NCBI RefSeq assembly: GCF_018596315.1 | Contig: NZ_JAHEAG010000017.1 | Span: forward strand, 96,653 to 160,652 | Direction: 5' to 3' | Source: Bradyrhizobium sp. SRL28 | GTDB lineage: Bacteria; Pseudomonadota; Alphaproteobacteria; Rhizobiales; Xanthobacteraceae | Length of the DNA: 64,000 nucleotides | Shown here: in pieces, positions 16,963-25,799 of the stretch | Layout: the number at the start of each line of letters is the position of its first letter | Numbering within the stretch: position 1 is the first letter of the stretch | Notes under the pieces: generated by a model | What the model saw: the letters and a program-made list of their open reading frames with translations, nothing else | Databases searched by the model: none | What the model was told of the DNA's origin: nothing | Position numbers and translations under genes: made by a program

Positions 16963-17046
16963 GTAGGCAAAGGCGCAACGCGCCGTGCCCACCATCCAAC
17001 ACGCCGCTCGTGAATGGTGGGCACGCTTCGCTTTGCCCACCCTACG
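16963..17046. repeat. Family A repeat A6, degenerate left end
   Basis: The left end lacks the GTGGG of the usual GTAGGGTGGGC; the right end (GCTTCGCTTTGCCCACCCTACG-like) is intact. Confidence 0.75.
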
Positions 17047-17084
17047 GCGCCTCGTGTCCGCTGCGCGCAAAAACGAATTTCACC

Positions 17085-17680
17085 AGCCATTTCAACGTGA
17101 TTTGGGTCGTCCAGATTGCGCATCGAAAATATTCCGCTTCTCATTTCCCCCAAATCAGCTCCATGTTTGCGCCATCCCGCCTCATGAAGAGGGGCGTACG
17201 CGTCGTCACGATACGTGGAGTGCGGGGAGCGGTGGACGCGATGGCGTTGCGCGCGCGAGGCATTGCAGGGCGGCCTTAAGCATTGTCTTGGGGCTGTGAG
17301 CGATTGATCCGCGCAAGACGAGCGGCGCAGTTCGCGTACGGCAAAAGCGTGTGGTTCTGGCACCCGTGGCTGGTGTCAAGCTGACGGAGGCTGAACGAAT
17401 CCAACCGGGTTCGTTGGGCCGTCAATCTGGCAGCGACGGAGGCAAGAGGAATTCGTCTCCGGGGAGAGCGCGCCATAAGCCGTCAAACCATTGCGCAGGG
17501 AAGGCCGGATGCTCTCCGCTGGACCTGTATGCTCGTGTGCGCACTTCTTTGTGCACATTGCACACGAGACCGCGGGTGCAGCGCGCACCCGGTCTTCCCT
17601 GCGCCCTCTCATCATGGAGGGGGCAAGCGAGCGGGTACAACTCGGGCGCGTCGCGCCGCGAGAACGCGTAGGTATATCCG
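17085..17680 (-). repeat. Family D long dispersed repeat, copy D1
   Basis: On the minus strand this segment contains blocks in the same order as 52067-52590. The best block covers about 17480-17612 here and 52128-52270 there, including GGAAGACCGGGTGCGCGCTG. The element holds no convincing gene. Family D fills most of the 880-bp space between the 16609 gene and the thiolase. Confidence 0.75.
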
Positions 17681-17831
17681 CATCTCAGACCTGATACGAT
17701 TTCCGCTGATAATCATCCCGAGTTGAGTCTGGTCGCTACCTGTCTCGCCCTGCGGAATATCTCGGCGCTTGCCAAGGCAGCCCTGACAGGCCAGAAAAAA
17801 CCTGGAAGAAGAAACGCCAACGGAGAACGAT

Positions 17832-18980
17832 TTGACCATCAAGGGCAAAGCCTACATTGCCGGGATCTACGAGCATCCCACCCGGCACGCACCCGACAAA
17901 TCAACCGCGCAGTTGCACGCCGAGGTCGCCAAGGGGGCGATCGAAGATGCCGGGCTCACCAAAGCCGACATCGACGGCTATTTCTGCGCCGGCGACGCCC
18001 CCGGCGGCCTTTGGCCGATGGTCGATTATCTCGGATTGAAGGTGCGTCACGTCGATTCCACCGAGACCGGCGGCTGTTCCTATTTGATTCATCTCGGCCA
18101 CGCGGCAGAGGCGATTGCGGCCGGCAAATGCTCGATCGCATTGGTCACGCTCGCGGGCAAGCCGCGCACCGGGGTGATGCCGCCGCGCGCGGCCGGCGCG
18201 GAAGCCGATTTCGAGACGGCTTACGGGGCCACCACCCACAATGCCTACGGCATGTGTGCCATGCGCCATATGCACGACTACGGGACCACCAGCGAGCAGC
18301 TCGCCTGGATCAAGGTCGCAGCCTCCCATCACGCCCAGTACAACCCGCACGCGATGCTGAAGGATGTCGTCACCGTCGAGGACGTCATCAACTCGCCGAT
18401 GATCTCGGACCCGCTGCACCGCATGGATTGCTGCGTCGTCACCGATGGCGGCGGCGCGATGATCGTGACCACGCCGGAGATCGCGAAAAGCCTGAAGAAG
18501 CCGCTGGTACGGCTGATCGGCCATGGCGAGGCGATGAAGGGCCCGCGCGGCGGCAAGGATCTCGATCTCACTTATTCCGCCGGCGTCTGGTCCGGCCCGC
18601 GCGCCTTCGAGGAAGCGGGCATCACGCCGAAGGACATCAAATACGCTTCGATCTATGACAGCTTCACCATCACGGTGTTGATGCAGCTCGAAGACCTCGG
18701 CTTCTGCAAGAAAGGCGAGGGCGGCAAGTTCGTCTCCGACGGCAATCTCATTTCCGGCGTCGGCAAGTTGCCGTTCAACACCGATGGCGGCGGCCTCTGC
18801 AGCAACCACCCGGTCAACCGCGGCGGCATGACGAAAATCCTCGAGGCGGTCCGCCAGTTGCGCGGCGAAGCGCATCCGAAGGTGCAGGTGCCGAATTGCG
18901 ACCTCGCGATCGCCCACGGCACCGGCGGACTTCTCGGCGTGCGTCACGCCGCCTCAACCTGCATTCTGGAGCGCGTGTGA
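17832..18980 (+). CDS. Thiolase-like acetyl-CoA acetyltransferase (SCPx/lipid-transfer type)
   Basis: 382 residues from a TTG start with GGAG 7 nt upstream. The nucleophile region is TETGGCSYLIHLGHAAEAI near residue 85; the C-terminal region has CSNHPVNRGGM and the AHGTGGLLGVRHA motif. This non-decarboxylating thiolase subgroup works on bulky or branched acyl-CoAs and is normally paired with a DUF35 zinc-ribbon protein, as here. It starts a six-gene run on the plus strand and overlaps the next gene by one base (TGATG). Likely role: final thiolysis of a 3-oxoacyl-CoA. Confidence 0.87.
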   Translation: MTIKGKAYIAGIYEHPTRHAPDKSTAQLHAEVAKGAIEDAGLTKADIDGYFCAGDAPGGLWPMVDYLGLKVRHVDSTETGGCSYLIHLGHAAEAIAAGKCSIALVTLAGKPRTGVMPPRAAGAEADFETAYGATTHNAYGMCAMRHMHDYGTTSEQLAWIKVAASHHAQYNPHAMLKDVVTVEDVINSPMISDPLHRMDCCVVTDGGGAMIVTTPEIAKSLKKPLVRLIGHGEAMKGPRGGKDLDLTYSAGVWSGPRAFEEAGITPKDIKYASIYDSFTITVLMQLEDLGFCKKGEGGKFVSDGNLISGVGKLPFNTDGGGLCSNHPVNRGGMTKILEAVRQLRGEAHPKVQVPNCDLAIAHGTGGLLGVRHAASTCILERV

Positions 18981-19369
18981 TGGCTGAAGCGAAAAAATAT
19001 CCGGCGCCGGTGACCAATCCCGAGACCGCGCAGTTCTGGGAAGCGGCCAAGGCCGGCAAGTTCCTGATCAAGCGCTGCACCGCCTGCGGCGAGCCGCATT
19101 ACTTCCCGCGCTCGATCTGCCCGTTCTGCTTCTCCGACAAGACGGAGTGGGAAGAAGCTTCCGGCGAGGCCACGATCTACACCTACAGCCTGATGCGGAA
19201 ATCACCGACCGGGCCGTACGCCATCGCCTATGTGACGCTGAAGGAAGGCCCGTCGCTGCAGACCAACATCGTCGATTGCGATCTAACGAGCCTGAAGATC
19301 GGCCAGAAGGTGAAGGTGGTGTTCAAGCCAACCGATGGCGCCCCACTGCCGTTCTTCACGGCGGCCTGA
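18980..19369 (+). CDS. DUF35 zinc-ribbon/OB-fold acyl-CoA-binding partner
   Basis: 129 residues. A rubredoxin-like zinc ribbon (CTACGEPHYFPRSICPFC, two CxxC pairs) is followed by an OB-fold (IYTYSLMRKSPTGPYAIAYV). Proteins of this family bind thiolases or MaoC-like hydratases and complete their active complex. It overlaps the thiolase stop codon by one base, so the two are translationally coupled and probably form a complex. Confidence 0.9.
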   Translation: MAEAKKYPAPVTNPETAQFWEAAKAGKFLIKRCTACGEPHYFPRSICPFCFSDKTEWEEASGEATIYTYSLMRKSPTGPYAIAYVTLKEGPSLQTNIVDCDLTSLKIGQKVKVVFKPTDGAPLPFFTAA

Positions 19370-19401
19370 CGAAATTGCCCACACTGCGCGCCAAACAACA
19401 A

Positions 19402-19510
19402 GTCGTCATCCCCGCGAAGGCGGGGATCCAGTAAACGCCGGTGATTACTGGACCCCCGCCGGAGCCTGTCATCCGGCCGGCCAGAGGCCGGACCGGGTGG
19501 CGGGGGTGAC
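19402..19510. repeat. Family C palindromic repeat C1 with an M1-like insert
   Basis: It starts GTCATCCCCGCGAAGGCGGGG and ends GGCGGGGGTGAC. Near 19459-19502 lies a module related to M1 (its minus-strand reading ends GATGACAGGCTCC) but with a different central palindrome (GGCCGGCC). Confidence 0.8.
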
Positions 19511-19561
19511 GAAAGAAAGCGTTGCAACGGCACAAGAAAGATTCGGGAGAGGACGACCGCG

Positions 19562-20422
19562 ATGCCGATCAATTACGAACAGATCATGGCCCTGAAAAAT
19601 CTCGGCCAGAAATACGCCTACACCGATCGCGAGGTGATGCTCTACGCCTACGGTATCGGCATGGGCGCCGATCCGATGGACGAGAGCGAACTCGCTTACG
19701 TCAACGAAGGCACCTTCACCCCGCGGCCCCTCAAGGTCGTGCCGACCTTCGCCTCGGTGGCAGCCTGGGGCTCAGGGCCCGGCGAAATGAATCTCAACCG
19801 CGTGATGGTGGTCGACGGCGAGCGCGACATCACCTTCCACAAGCCACTGCCGAGCGCGGCCAAGATCACCGCCGACTCGACCGTGCTTGACGTCTTCGAC
19901 AAGGGCAAGGACAAGGGCGCCGTCATCCGCCACCAGACCGTGCTGAAGGACGAGAGCGGCGAGAAGCTCGCCACGCTGGTCGCTTCGCGCTTTGCCCGCG
20001 GCGATGGCGGCTTTGGCGGACCGTCCGAAGGCCAGCCCGAACCGCACAAGGTGCCGAGCCGCGCGCCTGACAAGATCGTCGACATCACGACGCGGCCGGA
20101 CCAGGCGCTGGTCTACCGTCTCTGCGGCGACCGCAATCCGCTGCACAGCGATCCCGAGTTTGCGAAGAAGGCCGGTTTCCCGAAACCGATCCTGCACGGC
20201 ATGTGCACCTACGGCATCACCTGCCGCGGTGTGCTGCAGACCTATGCCGACTACGATCCGTCCGCCTTCAAACAGCACATCGCGCGATTCTCGTCGCCGG
20301 TCTTCCCCGGCGAAACCGTGACGATGGAATTGTGGAAGGACGGCAACGTCGTCTCGTTCGAAGCCAAGGTAAAATCGCGTGGCGTCACGGTGATCAAGAG
20401 CGGCAAGACGGTGCTTGCATAA
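19562..20422 (+). CDS. MaoC-like enoyl-CoA hydratase (hydratase 2 type)
   Basis: 286 residues, the length of the two-hotdog hydratase 2 of HSD17B4-type proteins. The C-terminal domain has the catalytic segment LCGDRNPLHSDPEFA followed by PILHGMCTYG, with the Asp/His pair. The N-terminal half supplies the acyl-binding hotdog. It hydrates trans-2-enoyl-CoA to (R)-3-hydroxyacyl-CoA. With the following SDR gene it would replace a bifunctional HSD17B4 enzyme. GGGAGAGG lies upstream of ATG 19562. Confidence 0.9.
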   Translation: MPINYEQIMALKNLGQKYAYTDREVMLYAYGIGMGADPMDESELAYVNEGTFTPRPLKVVPTFASVAAWGSGPGEMNLNRVMVVDGERDITFHKPLPSAAKITADSTVLDVFDKGKDKGAVIRHQTVLKDESGEKLATLVASRFARGDGGFGGPSEGQPEPHKVPSRAPDKIVDITTRPDQALVYRLCGDRNPLHSDPEFAKKAGFPKPILHGMCTYGITCRGVLQTYADYDPSAFKQHIARFSSPVFPGETVTMELWKDGNVVSFEAKVKSRGVTVIKSGKTVLA

Positions 20423-20427
20423 CTCTC

Positions 20428-20546
20428 GTGCCCCGGACGCAGTGCAACACGCAGTGTTGCGCTGCTGAGCCGGGGCCCATGACGGAGCCGATATAGGTCC
20501 CGGCTCTGCGAAGCAGCGTTTCACGCTGCATCGCGTCCGGGACACG
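20428..20546. repeat. Family E palindromic repeat E1
   Basis: The ends are GTGCCCCGGACGCAG and CGCGTCCGGGACACG; inner palindromes (AACACGCAGTGTT, CCGGGGCC) form a branched hairpin. Only one copy is in this window. Confidence 0.75.
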
Positions 20547-20569
20547 AAACCGAAAGGGAGAAAAACACA

Positions 20570-21451
20570 ATGGGACTGCTCGACGGCAAGGTTGCCATCA
20601 TCACCGGTGCAGGCGGCGGGCTCGGTGAGGCCTACGCAAAGCTGTTCGCGCGCGAGGGTGCGGCGGTCGTGGTCAACGACCTCGGTGGTCCCCGCGACGG
20701 TTCCGGCGCCGACGTGTCGATGGCGCAGAAGGTGGTCAATGCGATCAAGGAGGAGGGCGGCCGGGCGGTCGCCAACGGTTCCGACATTTCGACCATCGCA
20801 GGCGGACAATCTGTGTTCGACGACGCCATCAAGAATTTCGGCCGCGCCGATATTCTGGTCAACAACGCCGGCATCCTGCTCGACGAGACTTTTGCCAAGG
20901 CGAAAGAGGCCAACTGGGACAGGGTGATTAAGGTGCATCTCAAGGGTACCTTCTGCTGCACCCAGCCGGTGTTCAAATGGATGCGCGAAAACGGCGGCGG
21001 CGTCATCGTCAACACGTCCTCGACCTCGGGCCTGATCGGCAATTTCGGCCAGACCAATTATGGCGCCGCCAAGGGCGGTATCTGGGGACTGTCGAACGTG
21101 CTGGCGATCGAGGGCCGCAAATACAACATCCGGATCTGGACGCTGGCCCCGGGCGCACTGACCCGCATGACCGCAGACCTGCCGCGCTATAAGGAGAACC
21201 CCGGCGCGGCGCTGGGCCCGGACGGCATCGCGCCGGCCGTGCTATACATGGTCAGCGACTTGTCGGGCGACCAGACCGGCAAGGTGCTCGGCGTCTCCGG
21301 CCCGCGCGGCGTGCGGGAGATGCGGATGATGGAAATGGAAGGCTGGACGCCGCCGTTTACGGGGTGGAAGGCTGAGGATATCGTAACCCACGCCGAGGAA
21401 ATCTTCTTCTCCGAGGAGGATATCAAGAAGTCGGCGCGCCGATTCAAGTAA
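20570..21451 (+). CDS. SDR-family 3-hydroxyacyl-CoA dehydrogenase
   Basis: 293 residues. The Rossmann motif GAGGGLGEA is at residues 12-20, NNAG follows in VNNAGILL, and the catalytic Tyr164/Lys168 are in NYGAAKGG; serine is in NTSSTSGL. Similarity is to the (R)-specific dehydrogenase domain of peroxisomal multifunctional enzyme 2 (HSD17B4). Unlike FabG it carries a 40-residue C-terminal extension (MEMEGWTPPFTGWKAEDI). GGGAG precedes ATG 20570. Likely step: oxidation of (R)-3-hydroxyacyl-CoA made by the adjacent MaoC enzyme. Confidence 0.9.
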   Translation: MGLLDGKVAIITGAGGGLGEAYAKLFAREGAAVVVNDLGGPRDGSGADVSMAQKVVNAIKEEGGRAVANGSDISTIAGGQSVFDDAIKNFGRADILVNNAGILLDETFAKAKEANWDRVIKVHLKGTFCCTQPVFKWMRENGGGVIVNTSSTSGLIGNFGQTNYGAAKGGIWGLSNVLAIEGRKYNIRIWTLAPGALTRMTADLPRYKENPGAALGPDGIAPAVLYMVSDLSGDQTGKVLGVSGPRGVREMRMMEMEGWTPPFTGWKAEDIVTHAEEIFFSEEDIKKSARRFK

Positions 21452-21453
21452 AT

Positions 21454-21554
21454 GTCGTTCCGGGGTGGTCCGAAGGACCAGACCGCAGATGCGCAATTGC
21501 GCATCGGGAATCTCGAGATTCCGGGTTCGATGCTCTGCATCGCCCCGGAATGAC
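21454..21554. repeat. Family F palindromic repeat F1
   Basis: The left end GTCGTTCCGGGGTGGTCC and right end GCCCCGGAATGAC are complementary. Inner hairpins include CGCAATTGCG and TCTCGAGA. A shorter relative lies at about 50088-50160. Confidence 0.75.
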
Positions 21555-21573
21555 CCAAGAGGATAGACGCCAA

Positions 21574-22530
21574 ATGACCAAACTCACCGCCCAGGCCGCC
21601 GGCACTTTTGCGATCGCACCGACGCCGTTCCACGACGACGGCCGCATCGACGAGAAATCGATCGACCGGCTGACCGACTTCTACGCCGAAGTCGGCTGCG
21701 ACGGCGTCACGGTGCTCGGCATTCTGGGCGAGGCGCCGAAGCTCGACGCTGCCGAGGCCGAGCAGGTGGCGGTTCGCTTCGTCAAGCGCGCCAAGAACAT
21801 GCAGATCATCGTCGGCGTCTCGGCGCCGGGATTTGCCAGCATGCGCTCGCTGGCGAAGGCGTCGATGGATGCGGGAGCAGCCGGCGTGATGATCGCGCCG
21901 CCGCCGCACCTGCGTACCGACGACCAGATCACGGGCTATTTCAAGCAGGCGCAGGAAGCGATCGGCGACGACATTCCCTGGGTGCTGCAGGATTATCCGC
22001 TGACACTCAACGTCATCTTCACGCCGGCCGTGATCCGCAAGATCGTGATGGACTCGCCGTCCTGCGTGATGCTCAAGCACGAGGACTGGCCGGGCCTGGA
22101 AAAGATCACAACGCTACGCGGCTATCAGAAAGACGGCTCGCTGCGGCCGCTCTCCATTCTGGTCGGCAATGGCGGGCTGTTCCTCGATTTCGAAATGGAG
22201 CGCGGCGCCGACGGCGCCATGACCGGCTATGCCTTCCCGGAACTGTTGATCGACGTCGTCAAACTGTCGAAGGCCGGCAAGCGCGACGCCGCGCACGACC
22301 TGTTCGACGCGCATCTGCCGCTGATCCGCTACGAGCAGCAGCCCGGCGCCGGCCTGTCGGTGCGCAAATACGTGCTGCAGAAGCGCGGCATCATTTCGTC
22401 CAGCGCGCAGCGCAAGCCCGGCGCGACCATCACGGCGACCGCAAAGGCCGAAGTCGAGTATCTGTTGTCGCGGGTCGCGCGCGTCGACCGCCGCGCCAAT
22501 TTGCAACCGCAATCCAGCGCGGCGGGCTAG
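21574..22530 (+). CDS. Dihydrodipicolinate synthase-family aldolase
   Basis: 318 residues, a TIM-barrel class I aldolase. The Schiff-base lysine is K168 in CVMLKHEDWPG, and the tyrosine is in LQDYPLTLN. The phosphate/carboxylate loop GILGEAPKL replaces the usual G-T-T-G-E of true DapA, so lysine biosynthesis is unlikely; members of this type condense or cleave pyruvate with other aldehydes. ATG 21574 is used (AGAGGA 11 nt upstream); ATG 21550 lies in repeat F1. It ends 4 bp before the NUDIX gene. Confidence 0.82.
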   Translation: MTKLTAQAAGTFAIAPTPFHDDGRIDEKSIDRLTDFYAEVGCDGVTVLGILGEAPKLDAAEAEQVAVRFVKRAKNMQIIVGVSAPGFASMRSLAKASMDAGAAGVMIAPPPHLRTDDQITGYFKQAQEAIGDDIPWVLQDYPLTLNVIFTPAVIRKIVMDSPSCVMLKHEDWPGLEKITTLRGYQKDGSLRPLSILVGNGGLFLDFEMERGADGAMTGYAFPELLIDVVKLSKAGKRDAAHDLFDAHLPLIRYEQQPGAGLSVRKYVLQKRGIISSSAQRKPGATITATAKAEVEYLLSRVARVDRRANLQPQSSAAG

Positions 22531-22534
22531 TCCA

Positions 22535-23335
22535 ATGGCCGAAGCCGTCGCCCCGCGTCCCGCATCCACCATCCTGCTGCTGCGCGACAGCGCTGACGCC
22601 AAGGAGATCGAGGTCTTCATGATGGTCCGCCATTATGAGATCGACTTCAATTCCGGTGCGCTGGTGTTTCCCGGCGGCAGTGTCGACAAGGGCGACAAGG
22701 AAATCATCGCGACACCGGAACTGTATTCGGGCGGCGAGGGGCTCGACGAGGCCACGCTGAGCTTCCGCATCGCTGCGATCCGGGAAACCTTTGAGGAAAG
22801 CGGTATCCTGCTGGCGCGGCCGAAGGGGTCGAAAACGCTGGTCGATGCCAAACGCGCCGGCGAGATCGAAGCGGCGCATCGCGCCGATCTCTGCGACGGC
22901 AAGATCAGCTTCCTCAAAGTGCTGACCGACAACGGCATGGTGCTGGCGCTCGACGAACTCGTGCCCTATGCGCACTGGATCACGCCGGAGGGCATGCCCA
23001 AGCGGTTCGACACCTGGTTCTTCCTCGCCGCCGCGCCGCCCGAACAGGTCGGCGCCCATGACGGCAAGGAATCCACCGATTCGATCTGGGTGTCGCCGCG
23101 CGAGGCGCTGGAGGGCGGCGAGAGCGGTCGCTTCAAGCTGCCGTTCCCCACCACGCGCAATCTGATCAAGCTCGGCAAGCAGGCGAGCGTGCAGGCGGCG
23201 ATGGATGACAGCCGTGGCAAGCCCGTCGTCACCGTGACGCCGGTCATGACCAAGACCAACAACGGCCGCCAACTCCGCATCCCGCTTGAGGCGGGCTACG
23301 ACGGCGACGTATTCGAGGTCGGCTCGGTCGGCTGA
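22535..23335 (+). CDS. NUDIX hydrolase, NUDT7/NUDT19-like
   Basis: 266 residues. The NUDIX box is split: LVFPGGSVDKGD is separated by about 30 residues from IRETFEESGILL. This spacing is that of the NUDT19-type group, which hydrolyses CoA and acyl-CoA esters. Its place at the end of an acyl-CoA gene run fits CoA-pool housekeeping. The start follows the preceding stop by 4 bp. Confidence 0.82.
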   Translation: MAEAVAPRPASTILLLRDSADAKEIEVFMMVRHYEIDFNSGALVFPGGSVDKGDKEIIATPELYSGGEGLDEATLSFRIAAIRETFEESGILLARPKGSKTLVDAKRAGEIEAAHRADLCDGKISFLKVLTDNGMVLALDELVPYAHWITPEGMPKRFDTWFFLAAAPPEQVGAHDGKESTDSIWVSPREALEGGESGRFKLPFPTTRNLIKLGKQASVQAAMDDSRGKPVVTVTPVMTKTNNGRQLRIPLEAGYDGDVFEVGSVG

Positions 23336-23453
23336 CGCGTCCGACGCGGGCCGCGGCGAAAGCTGCGCTCACACTTCGGCGTATAACGAAGTATCGAAGG
23401 GCGTCCGGCTGTAATGTCCGTCCCGGAATTCATCGAGACCGGGAAACACGGAC

Positions 23454-24377
23454 ATGGGCGAAAGCCATCCTCAGCGCGCCAGCATGGCGACCGAACTGGC
23501 GCTGCTGCTCGCGCTCGCGACGCTCTGGGGCGCGTCCTACACCTTCATCCGGATCGGGGTCGCGACCATCCCACCGATCACCTTGATCGCGTGCCGCACC
23601 CTGATTGCCGGATTGCTGCTGCTGGCCATCATGCGCTGGCGCGGCGTGAGAATGCCCGTGGATGCCACGACCTGGCGACGCTTCCTGTTCCAGGCCTGCC
23701 TCAACAGCGTCATTCCGTGGATCATGGTCGCCTGGGGCGCGCAGGCGCTGGATGCGGGGGTGGCAACCATCCTCAACTCCACGGCGCCGATATTCACGTT
23801 TTTCCTGACGCTCGCCATCACGCGCCACGAGGCCGTGACGTCACGGAAGTTGCTCGGCGTCCTCGCCGGGATGGCCGGCATCTGCCTGATCGTCGGGGTG
23901 CAGGCTCTGTCCGGCTTCGGCGAGCAACTGACGGCCCAGATCGCGATGGTGCTTGCCGCCATCTGCTACGCGGGCGCCGCCATCCTCGGCCGGGGATTCA
24001 GGGATCTCGATCCGATGGTGCCCGCGGCGGGATCGCTGCTGTGCGGCGCGGCGCTCCTGATTCCCGTGAGCCTGGTACTGGAGCGGCCGTGGACACTGCA
24101 GCCGTCGACCGGTTCGATGCTGGCGCTGCTCGCGCTCGCGGTGTTCTCCACCGCACTCGCCTTCGTGATCTATTTTCGCCTGATCCGGACCCTGGGATCG
24201 GTCGGCACCACGGCGCAGGCCTATTTGCGCGTGCCGATCGGCGTCGCGGTGGGCGTGGTTTTCCTCGGAGAGCAGTTGAGTTCGACCGCCTGGATCGGGC
24301 TCGCCTGTGTTGTGGTCGGTGTCGCCGCGATGACGATTCCGGCGCGAAAGGCGAGCCCGATCGGGGAGGCTGCCTGA
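23454..24377 (+). CDS. DMT-superfamily (EamA) exporter
   Basis: 307 residues with ten predicted membrane helices in two EamA halves (ATLWGASYTFIRIG; second half beginning AMVLAAICYAGAAIL, with TAQAYLRVPIGVAVGVVFLG). Members export amino acids or metabolites. Substrate unknown. It is convergent with the NTF2-like gene, separated by 7 bp, and has no strong ribosome-binding site. Confidence 0.85.
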   Translation: MGESHPQRASMATELALLLALATLWGASYTFIRIGVATIPPITLIACRTLIAGLLLLAIMRWRGVRMPVDATTWRRFLFQACLNSVIPWIMVAWGAQALDAGVATILNSTAPIFTFFLTLAITRHEAVTSRKLLGVLAGMAGICLIVGVQALSGFGEQLTAQIAMVLAAICYAGAAILGRGFRDLDPMVPAAGSLLCGAALLIPVSLVLERPWTLQPSTGSMLALLALAVFSTALAFVIYFRLIRTLGSVGTTAQAYLRVPIGVAVGVVFLGEQLSSTAWIGLACVVVGVAAMTIPARKASPIGEAA

Positions 24378-24384
24378 ACGGGCT

Positions 24385-24807
24385 TCACGTAAGAAAGGCA
24401 TCGACCAGCGTCTGATCCTGGTCGTAGACCCAGCATTCGGAAAGCAGTCCGTCGCGCACGGTGTATACCAGCAAGCGCTCGACCTCTGCCGTCCTGCCGT
24501 CGCGCTCGAAGCGCTCGCGGACCAGCAGCGCGCCGCGTTTGGGTCCGGCCATGACGTCGACGATCGCGAGCAGCCGGCGATTGGTGCGCCTTGTGACCTC
24601 GGCCAGGATGCCGAGCGCGGCGGCCTTGCCCCTGTGGTTGCCGGCCAGCGGGTTGCGGCCGAAGTAACGCAGCGTGAAGTCGTCATGATAGCAGGCGGCG
24701 AGCGCCGGACGGTCGCCGGCGAGCCAGGCGTTCGCGTAACGGCTGACGGCTAGTCGTGTGCGCTCAATCGCTGCTTGGTGCTCGATTTCAGACCGGTTAT
24801 TTGCCAT
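24385..24807 (-). CDS. NTF2-like (SnoaL-type) small protein
   Basis: About 140 residues with the fold typical of the family: VSRYANAWLAGDRPALAAC with HDDFTLRYFG, then a C-terminal sheet (ERLLVYTVRDGLLSECWVYDQD). Members are ketosteroid-isomerase-like enzymes or ligand-binding proteins. It diverges from the AraC regulator (75 bp between starts), which probably controls it. Confidence 0.75.
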   Translation of the reverse strand: MANNRSEIEHQAAIERTRLAVSRYANAWLAGDRPALAACYHDDFTLRYFGRNPLAGNHRGKAAALGILAEVTRRTNRRLLAIVDVMAGPKRGALLVRERFERDGRTAEVERLLVYTVRDGLLSECWVYDQDQTLVDAFLT

Positions 24808-24882
24808 CGTTGTCAATCTCAGGGATCGTTGCCATCCCTGACGTTAGATCCACCTGACAATCCGGGCTTTCAAGAACTGGCT

Positions 24883-25659
24883 ATGCACGCAATGGCGGCA
24901 GCGAAACTGATCGGATGGGGCGGCCGGGTGCTTTACCTGGGCCCGGCCTTCGGGCTGACGCCGCACCGGAATGCGACCGCCGTCCTTGCCGTCGGCCTCG
25001 ATGCGCCGCTCGAGGTCGCCGACGATCCGGCGGATCGCGCGACGGATTATCGTGCAGCCCGAAGCGTGCTGATCCTGCCGAACAGCCTGCACCATTTGCG
25101 CATCGAACGGGGCCGGATGGCGTTCCTCTATGTCGATCCGTTGGGGCGCGACCTCAAGGCGTTGCTCGCGCGGATGACGGACGCAACGCCGCGGGCCGCC
25201 TTCGACCTGAGAGAAGAGTCCGACGTGATCGAAATCATGACCGGCCTGGCCGAAAGCCGGATGGCGGCGCAGGATGGACGCGCGTCGCTCGGCGAACTGC
25301 TGGGTGTGGGGACGCGCGGGAAAACCAACGCGCGCATCGCCGCAGCACTACAGCATATGCGGGACGAACCACAGCGGGCCCACCGGCTGACGACCCTGGC
25401 GACGCGCGCCGGCCTGTCGCCGTCCCGTTTCCTTCATCTGTTCAAGGCGGAGACGGGAGTGCCGCTGCGGCGCTACCGCATCTGGAACCGGATGGGCGCG
25501 GCGGTACGCGCCAGCGGCGAGGGCGCCTCCCTGACGGAAGCGGCCCACGCCGCCGGCTTTGCCAGTTCGGCGCATTTTTCCAGCGCATTTCGCGACATGT
25601 TCGGCATGATGCCGTCGGACGTGGCGAGGGCGCTGAGGCCGGGGGCGGCCCAAGTGTGA
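24883..25659 (+). CDS. AraC-family transcriptional regulator
   Basis: 258 residues. The C-terminal two-helix-turn-helix domain is clear (LTTLATRAGLSPSRFLHLFK, then AAHAAGFASSAHFSSAFRDM with FGMMPSDV). The N-terminal half is a cupin-like effector domain (YLGPAFGLTPHRNATAVL). ATG 24883 is chosen because the longer frame overlaps the divergent NTF2-like gene. The likely target is the divergent gene and itself. Confidence 0.87.
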   Translation: MHAMAAAKLIGWGGRVLYLGPAFGLTPHRNATAVLAVGLDAPLEVADDPADRATDYRAARSVLILPNSLHHLRIERGRMAFLYVDPLGRDLKALLARMTDATPRAAFDLREESDVIEIMTGLAESRMAAQDGRASLGELLGVGTRGKTNARIAAALQHMRDEPQRAHRLTTLATRAGLSPSRFLHLFKAETGVPLRRYRIWNRMGAAVRASGEGASLTEAAHAAGFASSAHFSSAFRDMFGMMPSDVARALRPGAAQV

Positions 25660-25799
25660 AAGGGCTGTGTGACCGGGTCGCGATCCGTTCGGCCCCGAGC
25701 AATCCGGCTTGTATACCGCCATTAACCACCGGCCGGCATGTTCCCCACGGCCCGAAATACATCGTATATTGCGCCCGATAGGAGCCCGGCCCGACCAAC

